The translations under genes and the position numbers were made by a program. DNA of 31,085 bases from CAYSPU01 sp964432995 (GTDB lineage: Bacteria; Verrucomicrobiota; Verrucomicrobiia; Limisphaerales; JAHDYP01): contig CAYSPU010000033.1 of assembly GCA_964432995.1 (NCBI GenBank), positions 1 to 31,085 of the forward strand, in the 5' to 3' direction. This document shows positions 8,650-16,207 of the stretch, piece by piece (within the stretch, counting starts at the first letter, position 1; each line of letters opens with the position of its first letter). Below the pieces are notes generated by a model, which ran no database searches, was not told the DNA's origin, and worked only from the letters and a program-made list of their open reading frames with translations.

Positions 8650-11487
8650 ATGGTCAGTCATCAGTCTCCCCTCCTCGCCGCCTGGATACCGGCCGCCCTC
8701 GGCGCCGCGTGGCTCGCCCTGTCACCCGGCTTGTCGGCCGCACCCCGACTCGACCCTTGGCCCGACGCATCCGCGGACGTCGGCGAGGAGGTTGTGCTCC
8801 ATGGGGCGGGCTTCGGCACGGCACCCGGGACAGTGGTCCTGACGGGGCGACGCATCGCGCCGCGCTTGTGGTCGGATGCGTACGTGGCCTTCTCCATTCC
8901 CGATGACGGGGCTTCGGGCTGGCTGCTGGTGCGGCACGCGGACGGGGCGTCTTCGGAGACCATGCCGTTCACCGTGAGCCGCGATTTGCCCGCCGGACAG
9001 ATCGCTCCTTACGGACTACAGATGAAAGACACAGGACTGCCGGGCGCCGCCTTTCTGGTGGAGACCGACGGTTCCCATCTCTACGGCGTTTCCGGGTTCG
9101 AGACGCTCTCCACGTACAGGATCGAGGAAAGCCGTCCGCACCGTTTCTGCAGCCGGATCTTCCTCAACCAACGGATCGCCGATCTGCGGGTAAGAGACGG
9201 GTATCTGTTCTGCGTGGGCGACCACGGCTTGATCATCTACCGCACCGCGGACCTGCAGAAAGGCACCCCCACGGTGGCGGCGGCCATCGCCGGCGCTTCC
9301 TTCATGGCGGTGGATGTTCGACCAGATCCCGCCGGCGAGTTCGGCGGCCTGTTGCTCGTCGCCAGCGAACACATGCCGCGCTGGGGCCAGAACATCCTGC
9401 GCGTGCCGTTCTACCAATTCTCCGAGGGCGAACTGATTCCCTTGAGTGCCTTCAGCCGGGTGGTGGACGCTGATGAGCGGCAATTCGGTGTCGCGCTCGA
9501 TCCGCTCCACCGCAAAGCGTATGTGTCGGGCTGGATCACCCTGACCGGCACCAACAAGTACCTCCTCGAACTCAGCACCACGAATCTGGCCAGCCCGACG
9601 CTCCAACACCGCGAGGAAACGGGGGCAATAATGGCCGGCGACCTGGACGCCATCGGGGACGTCTTGTGGGCCGGGCTCGTTTCGACCGTTCTCGGGAACC
9701 AACTGTTCCATGTCTTCACACTGAACGCCGGCACCGAACACCTCAGCCTCCACCGCGTCATCACCGGCCGACCCGCCGCCGGTCGCGTCGCCCGAGTCAA
9801 GATCGTGGATTCGCGCGTGACCGTCGGTTGCTCCTGGTATGGGAACCGACCCGACATCTTCCTGCTGGACACCCTCGGGACCAACACCACCCCTGCGGCC
9901 ACGCACAATTCGCTCGACTGGGCGTTCGACGTTACCGGTTATGCTCATGTTTCCGGCACGAACGCCGGGAAACTCATCGTCGCCGACGAATGGGGCGGGT
10001 TCATCACGCTCGACCATCAAGTGACGCCGAAGCTCAGCCTGAGCCATCGACCCGATTACCAGTGGGTCGTGGCGGCGGCCATGACCGAGGGACTGCATCT
10101 CGCCGGCGATCGGGTCTACATTGCGGGGCGTGGCGCCGGTCCCTGGAGCGCCAACCGCGCGGACCTGGCCGACGAATCCCAGTGGCGTCATGTCGACTTC
10201 GACTGGACCCAGGCCGAACCCCAGCCGCACCCGGTCAGCGCGGTCTGCGCCCGGAACGACCCCGAGTCAGGCCTTCTCCTTGCGGCCCTCGGCCACGACA
10301 AGGCCATGAACTGGGGAACCGAGATCATCGGCCTGCTCTACCGTGAGACGGCGACCAACATCCAGTTGCTGGCCCAGGCGGATGCCTTTGTGCCGCCCGG
10401 CGGCATCCTCGGCGGCACGGGTGTGGGCGCCGTCTGGCCCGAGCCGGACCTGGTTTTCATGGCAACGGGCAGCGACGGTCTGCGCGCCTACGTGGTCCAA
10501 CCCGGCGTTCCCGCCATCACCCTGCATCGCCAGTGCCGCGCAAGCGGTTTCGCCACCAATCTCTTCAGCACCGCCATGAAGGCGCGCTGCCTCAGACACT
10601 ATGCGGACGGCGGCGGCCGCAAGTTGGTCGTCGGCAGCACGCCCGGTCTTCTGGTAGGCGATCCAACCCTCCTCGTCTTCGCCGTCAGCTACCCGAGCGG
10701 CGTTCCCGATCGCGGTCATCCCGACCGTCCGATCAGCGTGGTCCACGAAGCGGCCCTGCAATGCCTGAAGTGGAAACCCGTCTCCGGACTGGATGTCCGC
10801 CCGTCCGGGCTGGCCGCCGTGGCCACCAGCGCGGGCTTGGGGCTCTTCCACCTGTCCTGGGTGCCCGAGTTGAACCAGACGAACGACCTCGCCGCATGGA
10901 ATCGCATTCATGTGTCCGTCGAGGCGTTCGCCCCCTGGTGGCCGTCCAACTGGACCGCCGACATCGCCGATGTGAGCTTCGCCGACGACAACGCGTTGTA
11001 CGTTGTGAAAACCACCGAGGGTCTCTGGCGAATGTCCTTCGAACTCGATCCGAAAAACCGCGCCTATCGCTGCATGGCCACGGCCTACTATCCGGGCGTC
11101 GGCTGCGGGATGGACTACACCCGGCAACTGCACGGTTGGGCAAACCCCGACATCGTCACGCTCCACCATCCGTACGCCGTCGTGGCGGACGGCGACGCGG
11201 CCTACGTGACCGGCTGGAGTGGCAAGGTGCAGCGACTCGTTCCGGCCCCGGATGCAGGGGTGCGGTTGCAGCAGATCTCCCGCGAGGCCGGCCAAGTCGC
11301 TCTCGAGTTCATCTCCCCCTTCCTCAACCGCCGGCATCAGGTCGAAGCGGCCGACAACCTTCGACAGCCTATCTGGCTACCGCGCCCCGACGCCATCGTC
11401 CGCCAAACGGCCGATCACCACTACCACGCTAGTTGCGCGTTGTCCGATGCGCCCGCGCAGTTCTACCGGGTCCGCGTCCGGCCCTGA
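8650..11487 (+). CDS. Secreted IPT-domain, beta-propeller-like protein of unknown function
   Basis: A 945-aa exported protein with a signal peptide (LLAAWIPAALGAAWLALSPGLSA). An IPT/TIG-like Ig domain follows at about residues 33-108 (ADVGEEVVLHGAGFGTAPGTVVLTG to GWLLVRHADGASSETMPFTV). The long central region consists of irregular beta-blades with phrases such as LRVRDGYLFCVGDHGLIIYRTADL, DPLHRKAYVSGW and AVVADGDAAYVTGWSGKVQRLV, which suggest one or two LVIVD/kelch-like propellers. The tail (HQVEAADNLRQPIWLP to QFYRVRVRP) resembles the C-terminal module of the S8 protease in this window. No catalytic motif was recognised. An in-frame ATG at 8620 would add 10 residues; neither start has a strong Shine-Dalgarno site. 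Its place after the agarase-like enzyme suggests a surface binding role in the same process, which is inference. Confidence 0.7.
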   Translation: MVSHQSPLLAAWIPAALGAAWLALSPGLSAAPRLDPWPDASADVGEEVVLHGAGFGTAPGTVVLTGRRIAPRLWSDAYVAFSIPDDGASGWLLVRHADGASSETMPFTVSRDLPAGQIAPYGLQMKDTGLPGAAFLVETDGSHLYGVSGFETLSTYRIEESRPHRFCSRIFLNQRIADLRVRDGYLFCVGDHGLIIYRTADLQKGTPTVAAAIAGASFMAVDVRPDPAGEFGGLLLVASEHMPRWGQNILRVPFYQFSEGELIPLSAFSRVVDADERQFGVALDPLHRKAYVSGWITLTGTNKYLLELSTTNLASPTLQHREETGAIMAGDLDAIGDVLWAGLVSTVLGNQLFHVFTLNAGTEHLSLHRVITGRPAAGRVARVKIVDSRVTVGCSWYGNRPDIFLLDTLGTNTTPAATHNSLDWAFDVTGYAHVSGTNAGKLIVADEWGGFITLDHQVTPKLSLSHRPDYQWVVAAAMTEGLHLAGDRVYIAGRGAGPWSANRADLADESQWRHVDFDWTQAEPQPHPVSAVCARNDPESGLLLAALGHDKAMNWGTEIIGLLYRETATNIQLLAQADAFVPPGGILGGTGVGAVWPEPDLVFMATGSDGLRAYVVQPGVPAITLHRQCRASGFATNLFSTAMKARCLRHYADGGGRKLVVGSTPGLLVGDPTLLVFAVSYPSGVPDRGHPDRPISVVHEAALQCLKWKPVSGLDVRPSGLAAVATSAGLGLFHLSWVPELNQTNDLAAWNRIHVSVEAFAPWWPSNWTADIADVSFADDNALYVVKTTEGLWRMSFELDPKNRAYRCMATAYYPGVGCGMDYTRQLHGWANPDIVTLHHPYAVVADGDAAYVTGWSGKVQRLVPAPDAGVRLQQISREAGQVALEFISPFLNRRHQVEAADNLRQPIWLPRPDAIVRQTADHHYHASCALSDAPAQFYRVRVRP

Positions 11488-11615
11488 GAACCATCGGAGC
11501 AGATGATGGCTCATGGCCGCGGCGAGGTGGCGGCCAGTTGGTCGCAGCCGTCCGCAGCCCTCCCCTGAGGGTTCAAGGGGGCACGGCACACGCGCGCCTC
11601 GGGTCATTCTCCCCA

Positions 11616-11653
11616 TGCCAACTCTGTGTTGCATATGCAACATGAAGTTGGCA
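11616..11653. promoter_or_regulatory. Palindrome after the PaaX-C-like gene
   Basis: The perfect 14-bp core GTTGCATATGCAAC (11628-11641) is flanked by symmetric arms GCCAACT (11617-11623) and AGTTGGC (11646-11652); in total 16 of 19 pairs match. It lies just beyond the stop (11658) of the minus-strand gene. A sister palindrome lies on the other side of that gene at 12103-12116. Either an operator or an element boundary would fit. Confidence 0.55.
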
Positions 11654-11657
11654 ACCC

Positions 11658-12053
11658 CTACGGAACCCGGAACGTGCGCAACTGTCGCCCCGCCTTCCGC
11701 AGCACCTCAGCCCGCCGTTGCCAGGCCTGCCGCCCCATGTAGTCCTCCGGCAGAATCCGCTCAGGCAACAACGGGTCGTTGCTCACTGCGTCCAGCCACG
11801 CTTCCCGTTCGGCCTTCGCCCAGCGCAACAACCCCATCTCTGCCGACTCGCTCCGCGGTGCACCGTTTGGCCGCTCGTCCAGCACGCGCAAATGCCCGGC
11901 GTAGCGGCGGTTGACGTGCTCGAAATCCCATGCCCCAGCGACAATTTCCGCGTCCGACTCGCCGGCACAAGGCCGCGCCTCCATCAGGAGCAGCAATTCC
12001 ACGTTGATCTTTCCCCCACCGAGAATCTGTCGCTCCTCGGTTTTCGGGTTCAT
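11658..12053 (-). CDS. Short protein resembling only the PaaX regulator C-terminal domain
   Basis: The 131-aa product contains GAWDFEHVNRRYAGHL (W42, F44) and ends DPLLPERILPEDYMGRQAW followed by basic residues. This matches my memory of the C-terminal domain of PaaX-family repressors, in which DPLLP and W.F..(V/I)N..Y are typical. Full PaaX proteins are about 280-300 aa with an N-terminal winged helix; here that helix and the middle domain are missing. The gene has its own Shine-Dalgarno site (AAGGAG, complement of 12065-12070) and a candidate promoter, so it may be expressed rather than dead. A GTG four codons upstream is possible, but AAGGAG abuts it directly, so the ATG at 12053 is preferred. 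Without a DNA-binding domain it could act by binding partners or a ligand, or simply be a truncated remnant. Confidence 0.6.
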   Translation of the reverse strand: MNPKTEERQILGGGKINVELLLLMEARPCAGESDAEIVAGAWDFEHVNRRYAGHLRVLDERPNGAPRSESAEMGLLRWAKAEREAWLDAVSNDPLLPERILPEDYMGRQAWQRRAEVLRKAGRQLRTFRVP

Positions 12054-12079
12054 GCTGGGCAACACTCCTTACGGAGGCC

Positions 12080-12109
12080 AGGATAGGCCAAGCCATGTTG
12101 GAGTTGCAA
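12080..12109 (-). promoter_or_regulatory. Candidate promoter of the PaaX-C-like gene
   Basis: On the minus strand, TTGCAA (12104-12109) and TATCCT (12080-12085) are separated by 18 nt, giving an expected start of transcription near 12073, just before the Shine-Dalgarno site. The -35 hexamer is one half of the palindrome at 12103-12116, so a protein bound there would block it. Confidence 0.4.
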
Positions 12110-12116
12110 TTGCAAC
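12103..12116. promoter_or_regulatory. Palindrome before the PaaX-C-like gene, probable operator
   Basis: GTTGCAATTGCAAC is a perfect 14-bp palindrome lying 50 bp upstream of the ATG at 12053 and overlapping the candidate -35 box. It differs from the palindrome at 11628-11641 only in the two central bases. It also lies in the divergent region shared with the large fusion gene that starts at 12409. Confidence 0.5.
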
Positions 12117-12408
12117 GTGAGGTTGGTACTGGCGGCGAATTGCGGGCGGTGGGAGTCCCTCGGACAACAGCGAAACCATCTGGCGCAGATCAGTCTGGTG
12201 CGGACCGCTCACGATCACTACCGTGGACGAAGCCGGCTCGGTGAGTAGCATCCGGACAGGCCCCGATGGCTCTGGTGCGCTGGTGCCGGCCACGATCGGA
12301 TCGGGCAGGACGGGCGGTGAAGCTGTTGTAGCTGTCACGAGATACACGGAAGCGCGACTTCGAAGCAGCAGAGGCCGGAGCGGTCGTCACGAGTACAGAG
12401 AAACGACC
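12117..12408. other. Divergent intergenic region
   Basis: This stretch lies between the minus-strand PaaX-C-like gene and the plus-strand fusion gene. It contains open frames of up to about 90 codons, but none shows recognisable protein features. It should hold the promoter of the fusion gene; no convincing -35/-10 pair was identified. Confidence 0.4.
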
Positions 12409-15400
12409 ATGAGACGATCCCCCTTCACGAAACGAGACCCAACCCGGCATGGCCCGGGGGGCGGCATCAGGCGGCTGCTCTCGATGGCACTTGCCGCCGC
12501 GGGGACCGTTTCTACCATCACCGCCGGCGCTGCGGCCGCGGACCCACCGGTTCACGCCCGCACCCGGGTGTCGATCCGCGACGCCCGTTGGCACCTGAAC
12601 GGCGAAACGACGTATGCCGGCAGCGAGGCGGCCGGGTTGCTGCTGAACGTGCGCACGGTCAATGCCGTGTTCGAGGACCGGCACCGTCCCGACTTCGACC
12701 CGGAGGCCAACACCGCCGAGTTCATCGCGCGCCTCCCGGACTACGTCGGGCACGGAGTTCGCGCGTTCACGATTGGGCTGCAAGGGGGCATGCCAGGATA
12801 CGAGGGGGCCGTGAACTCCGCATTCGACCCGGACGGCTCTTTGCGAAGGCAGTACCTGCAACGCGTGCGGCGGGTAATCGAGGCTTGCGACCGCCACGGC
12901 GCAGTCGTGATCGTCGGCTGCTACTATCAGCGTCAGGATCAGGTGCTCCGGGATGAAACAGCAGTGCGCGCCGGGGTGGTGAACGTGGCCACGTGGATTC
13001 GGGAGAGCGGCTTCGACAACGTCGTGGTCGAGATTGCGAACGAGTTCGGGCACGGCGGCTTCGATCACCATCTGCTGAGGACCGCCGAGGGCATTGCGGA
13101 ACTGATCGACTTGGCCAAGCGGACCGCGCCGGGGCTTCTGGTCGCGGCCAGCGGCCTGGGCGATGGCCGTTTGCCCGAGCCAGTCGCCCGCGCAAGCGAC
13201 TTCCTCCTGATCCACTTCAACGGCACGCCGATCGACGACATCCCGGCCCGCCTGGCCGCTCTGCGGAAGTACGACAAGGCGATCGTGTGCAACGAGGGCG
13301 AGAAGGTGGGCGCGCAAGGCGCTCAAGCAGCGGCGCTCTGCGTGGCTCACGGCGTTTCGTGGGGTTTGATGCGGGAGCCGGTCAATCAGCGATTCCCGTT
13401 CACGTTCCATGGAGCAGCCGATGACCCGGAGGTGTACGCGACATTCCAGCGCCTCACCACGGACAACCGACGCCGGTTGCTGATCGAGACCGACGCCGGC
13501 GGGGATCCAGACGACGAGCAATCGCTCGTTCGATTTCTGCTCTATGCCAACGAGTGGGACCTCGAGGGGATCATCGCGAATCGACCGGTGACCCGCCGTC
13601 CGGAGAATCGGAACCCGGCCGACACCGGTCTGGGAATCGTGCGCCGCCTGCTGGTGGCGTACGGTCAGTGCTGGACAAACCTCGTACAACACGACGCCCG
13701 CTACCCCGCAGAGAACTCGCTTTGGCAACGCACAGTGGCCGGGCACAACAACACCGACGACGGTGTGAATCTCATCCTCGCCGCTGTCGACCAGGACGAT
13801 CCGCGGCCGCTCTGGTATTCGGACTGGGGCACCGACCACGGTGCGGCGACCAACAACCTCCGGCGCGCCCTCGATCGGGTGCGGCACGAACGCGGGCCGG
13901 AAGGGTACGCCCGGTTCAAATCCAAGCTGCGCCTTGCCTCGTATGATCAGTTTGCCGAGCACACCACGACCCTGGAGCCGCCATTCCCGATCTGGGTGGA
14001 CACCTTCCGACCGGAGCTGGAGGGCAAACGATGGTATCACCGGTTCTCGGCGCTGACGGCGCAGGCCGGTGGCTTCGACCTCGTGCGCGACGTCCTCACC
14101 GGCCATGGCCCCCTCGGGGCGCTGTACCCGACAGATACGACTCACTGGGCGAAGGAGGGCGACACCATGACCTTCCTCTATCTGGTGCCGACGGGCATGA
14201 ACGACCCGGACGAGCCGCTCTGGGGTTCGTGGGCCGGTCGTTACGGCCCGAACCAAGACACTCCCGGCAAGCCCTACTGCTGGGCCAACCAGACTGACGC
14301 GTGGAACGGAACAACCAACCGTGACAACACCCTCGGACGCTGGGCCGCCGACTTGCAGAACGATTTCCGCGCGCGTCTCGATTGGTGCATCAAGGCACGC
14401 GCCCAGGCCAACCACGCCCCCCGAGTCGGGCTGAACGACACGCACGGCAAGGACATCCTGCGCCTCAGCGTTCGGCCCGGCCAGACGGTGTCTCTGGACG
14501 CGCGCGGTTCGAGGGACCCCGACGGCGATGAGTTGTTGTGGGAATGGTTTGTCTACAGCGAGGCCGGCACTTACTCCGGCGCGGTGAGCTGGACGAACCC
14601 TTCGCCCACTCAGGCACTCCTGCACATCCCGGCCGACGCCGCCGGGAAGAGCATTCACGCCCTCCTCGCGGTTCGCGACCGCGGAGAACCACCGCTGGCT
14701 GCCTACCGCCGCGCCGTGCTCCAGGTGGTCGCCGCGCCCCCCGGGACGACGAGCACTGCCGGCCGGACGAGCGTCGACGCTCCACCAGCCAAGCCATCAG
14801 GCCCGCCAACGTACTTCCCGCCGCCAGAATCACGGGGCGGCTGGCGGACACTCAACCAGCCGGAGGACATTCGCCGTATCGCGGGCATGGACCCGGAGAA
14901 GCTGGCCGCGCTGAAGGAATGGCTCCTGCAGAGTGATGACCGGGGGTTCGCTGCCGTGATCATCCGGCGCGGGCACATCGCACTGGAAGTCGAGCGCGGC
15001 AACAGCGCCAAGACCGACGCCCGCCGGGTGGCCTCGGTTTCGAAGGCCGTCTGTGCCACAGTCCTGGCGATCGCCTCCGAGCAGAGCCAGCGAGGGCTGA
15101 CGCCGCGGCGGATGAAGTTCAGCGACCCGGCCTTCGATTTCATCCCGTGGGCCCAACCGTTGAGCGATCCGCGCAAGGCGCAAATCACCGTTCGCCAATT
15201 GTTCAACCACACATCCGGTCTGTGTCCGGAGGCCACCGGCGCTCCGAACGACGGCAGTTGGGAGTACATCCTTGGGCACAGCGGCGACGAGCGGACGGAG
15301 AAGCTGGCCTTCGATCCGGGGACGGGCTGCGGCTACTCGACGCACGCGCTGCATCACGCGGCATTGGTGTGCGAAACGGTCACCGGCAAGCCCTACGACG

Positions 15401-15909
15401 AGTTCGCCATCGAATCGTTGTTCCGGCCGCTCGGCATCGAGCACTGGTGGTTTCAGTATTTCGATGGCGGCGAGAGGATTGGTCGGCACCCAACCCACGC
15501 CCTGGGCATGCCGGCCCGCGATCTCGCCCGCATTGCCTATTGCATGCTGCGCGGCGGCCGCTGGGGCGAGCACCAGGTGATCCCCATGTGGTTCGTGGAG
15601 GAAACGGCCAAGCCGACGCATGAAGTCCGCACGCCAGAAATGCGATGGCAGCTCAATCCGCAGATCTTCTCGCACGGTTGGGAACTGCCATCGCACCTCA
15701 CCGGCGAAGGCGGTCGCAGCGGACAGGGCATTCCTCCCGATGCCCGCAGCAAGCCGGGATCGGGCGGCCAACTGATCGCGTTCGTCCCGAGCCTGGATCT
15801 GGTGATTGCCCGCCAGACCGGCAGCAGTGGGGACTGGGCCTACGAAGAGTATCTCCGCCGCGCTTGTGCCGCCGTGGTGCCGGACTCCGCGGAATCAACG
15901 AATCCCTGA
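12409..15909 (+). CDS. Exported four-part fusion: GH-A-like barrel, Sde182 nucleoside-hydrolase-like, Ig-like, S12 serine hydrolase
   Basis: An 1166-aa exported protein. Residues 1-46 are a signal sequence with a twin-arginine-like RRLLSMALAAAG. Residues 50-350 look like a clan GH-A barrel with candidate catalytic E212 (VVVEIANEFG) and E296 (AIVCNEGE). Residues 355-660 match the Sde182/DUF1593 domain, with the nucleoside-hydrolase-like Asp cluster ETDAGGDPDDEQS at 360-371. Residues 668-775 are the Ig-like Sde182 C-terminal part (DARGSRDPDGDELLWEWFVY). A Pro/Thr linker leads to a class-C beta-lactamase/esterase-like domain from about 820, with SVSK (S876, K879) as the nucleophile motif, YST (976-978) where YxN is usual, and GSGGQ near the end. 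The frame is open throughout. The ATG at 12409 is preferred over 12223, which adds a segment without protein character. A role in polysaccharide or glycoconjugate breakdown is inferred; Sde182 was named from a cellulose-degrading marine bacterium. Confidence 0.82.
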   Translation: MRRSPFTKRDPTRHGPGGGIRRLLSMALAAAGTVSTITAGAAAADPPVHARTRVSIRDARWHLNGETTYAGSEAAGLLLNVRTVNAVFEDRHRPDFDPEANTAEFIARLPDYVGHGVRAFTIGLQGGMPGYEGAVNSAFDPDGSLRRQYLQRVRRVIEACDRHGAVVIVGCYYQRQDQVLRDETAVRAGVVNVATWIRESGFDNVVVEIANEFGHGGFDHHLLRTAEGIAELIDLAKRTAPGLLVAASGLGDGRLPEPVARASDFLLIHFNGTPIDDIPARLAALRKYDKAIVCNEGEKVGAQGAQAAALCVAHGVSWGLMREPVNQRFPFTFHGAADDPEVYATFQRLTTDNRRRLLIETDAGGDPDDEQSLVRFLLYANEWDLEGIIANRPVTRRPENRNPADTGLGIVRRLLVAYGQCWTNLVQHDARYPAENSLWQRTVAGHNNTDDGVNLILAAVDQDDPRPLWYSDWGTDHGAATNNLRRALDRVRHERGPEGYARFKSKLRLASYDQFAEHTTTLEPPFPIWVDTFRPELEGKRWYHRFSALTAQAGGFDLVRDVLTGHGPLGALYPTDTTHWAKEGDTMTFLYLVPTGMNDPDEPLWGSWAGRYGPNQDTPGKPYCWANQTDAWNGTTNRDNTLGRWAADLQNDFRARLDWCIKARAQANHAPRVGLNDTHGKDILRLSVRPGQTVSLDARGSRDPDGDELLWEWFVYSEAGTYSGAVSWTNPSPTQALLHIPADAAGKSIHALLAVRDRGEPPLAAYRRAVLQVVAAPPGTTSTAGRTSVDAPPAKPSGPPTYFPPPESRGGWRTLNQPEDIRRIAGMDPEKLAALKEWLLQSDDRGFAAVIIRRGHIALEVERGNSAKTDARRVASVSKAVCATVLAIASEQSQRGLTPRRMKFSDPAFDFIPWAQPLSDPRKAQITVRQLFNHTSGLCPEATGAPNDGSWEYILGHSGDERTEKLAFDPGTGCGYSTHALHHAALVCETVTGKPYDEFAIESLFRPLGIEHWWFQYFDGGERIGRHPTHALGMPARDLARIAYCMLRGGRWGEHQVIPMWFVEETAKPTHEVRTPEMRWQLNPQIFSHGWELPSHLTGEGGRSGQGIPPDARSKPGSGGQLIAFVPSLDLVIARQTGSSGDWAYEEYLRRACAAVVPDSAESTNP

Positions 15910-16207
15910 GCTTCGCGGCAGAACCTTGACGCAGTCCTCCCTCTCGGGGTGAGCGTCAGACGACATTGCGTCCCTATGGGGACGCGGGTGTTTGGGGCGG
16001 TACGGATCTACACACATTGTGCCCCGCTGGGGCGCCGATGGCGTCCCGCCAACCACAAGCCTACCAGCATTCCGTCCCTGCGGGTCGGCGGTGTTCGCGG
16101 CGGTGCTGACTTGCGCCGCGCTGGGGTGCTGAGCCCATATGGGATGGGATGTCTGCGCGTAACGCAGCTCCCGCTGTGGCTCGTTCCGGACCGTAGCTCG
16201 GCTCCTG
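15910..16207. repeat. Convergent intergenic region with clustered small hairpins
   Basis: No gene is seen here. Several CCC/GGG hairpins occur close together: GCGTCCC-TATG-GGGACGC (15968-15985), GCCCC-GCT-GGGGC (16021-16033), a weak CCC-TGC-GGG site (16076-16084, with one extra base) and the palindrome CCCATATGGG (16134-16143). They lie between two genes that converge, so they could end transcription from both sides. Alternatively they form a repetitive element of the kind common in planctomycete and verrucomicrobial genomes. Confidence 0.45.

Noticed and set aside
12069..12347. Possible 92-aa minus-strand gene in the divergent region
   Set aside because: It overlaps the palindrome and candidate promoter of the PaaX-C-like gene and shows no recognisable motif.
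12223..12408. 62-codon extension of the fusion protein
   Set aside because: The translated segment has no domain or signal character, and the ATG at 12409 gives a plausible export signal.
14940..15909. Antibiotic-resistance beta-lactamase
   Set aside because: The S12 fold alone does not indicate resistance; the second motif is YST, the third is not KTG, and the domain is fused to carbohydrate-related modules.
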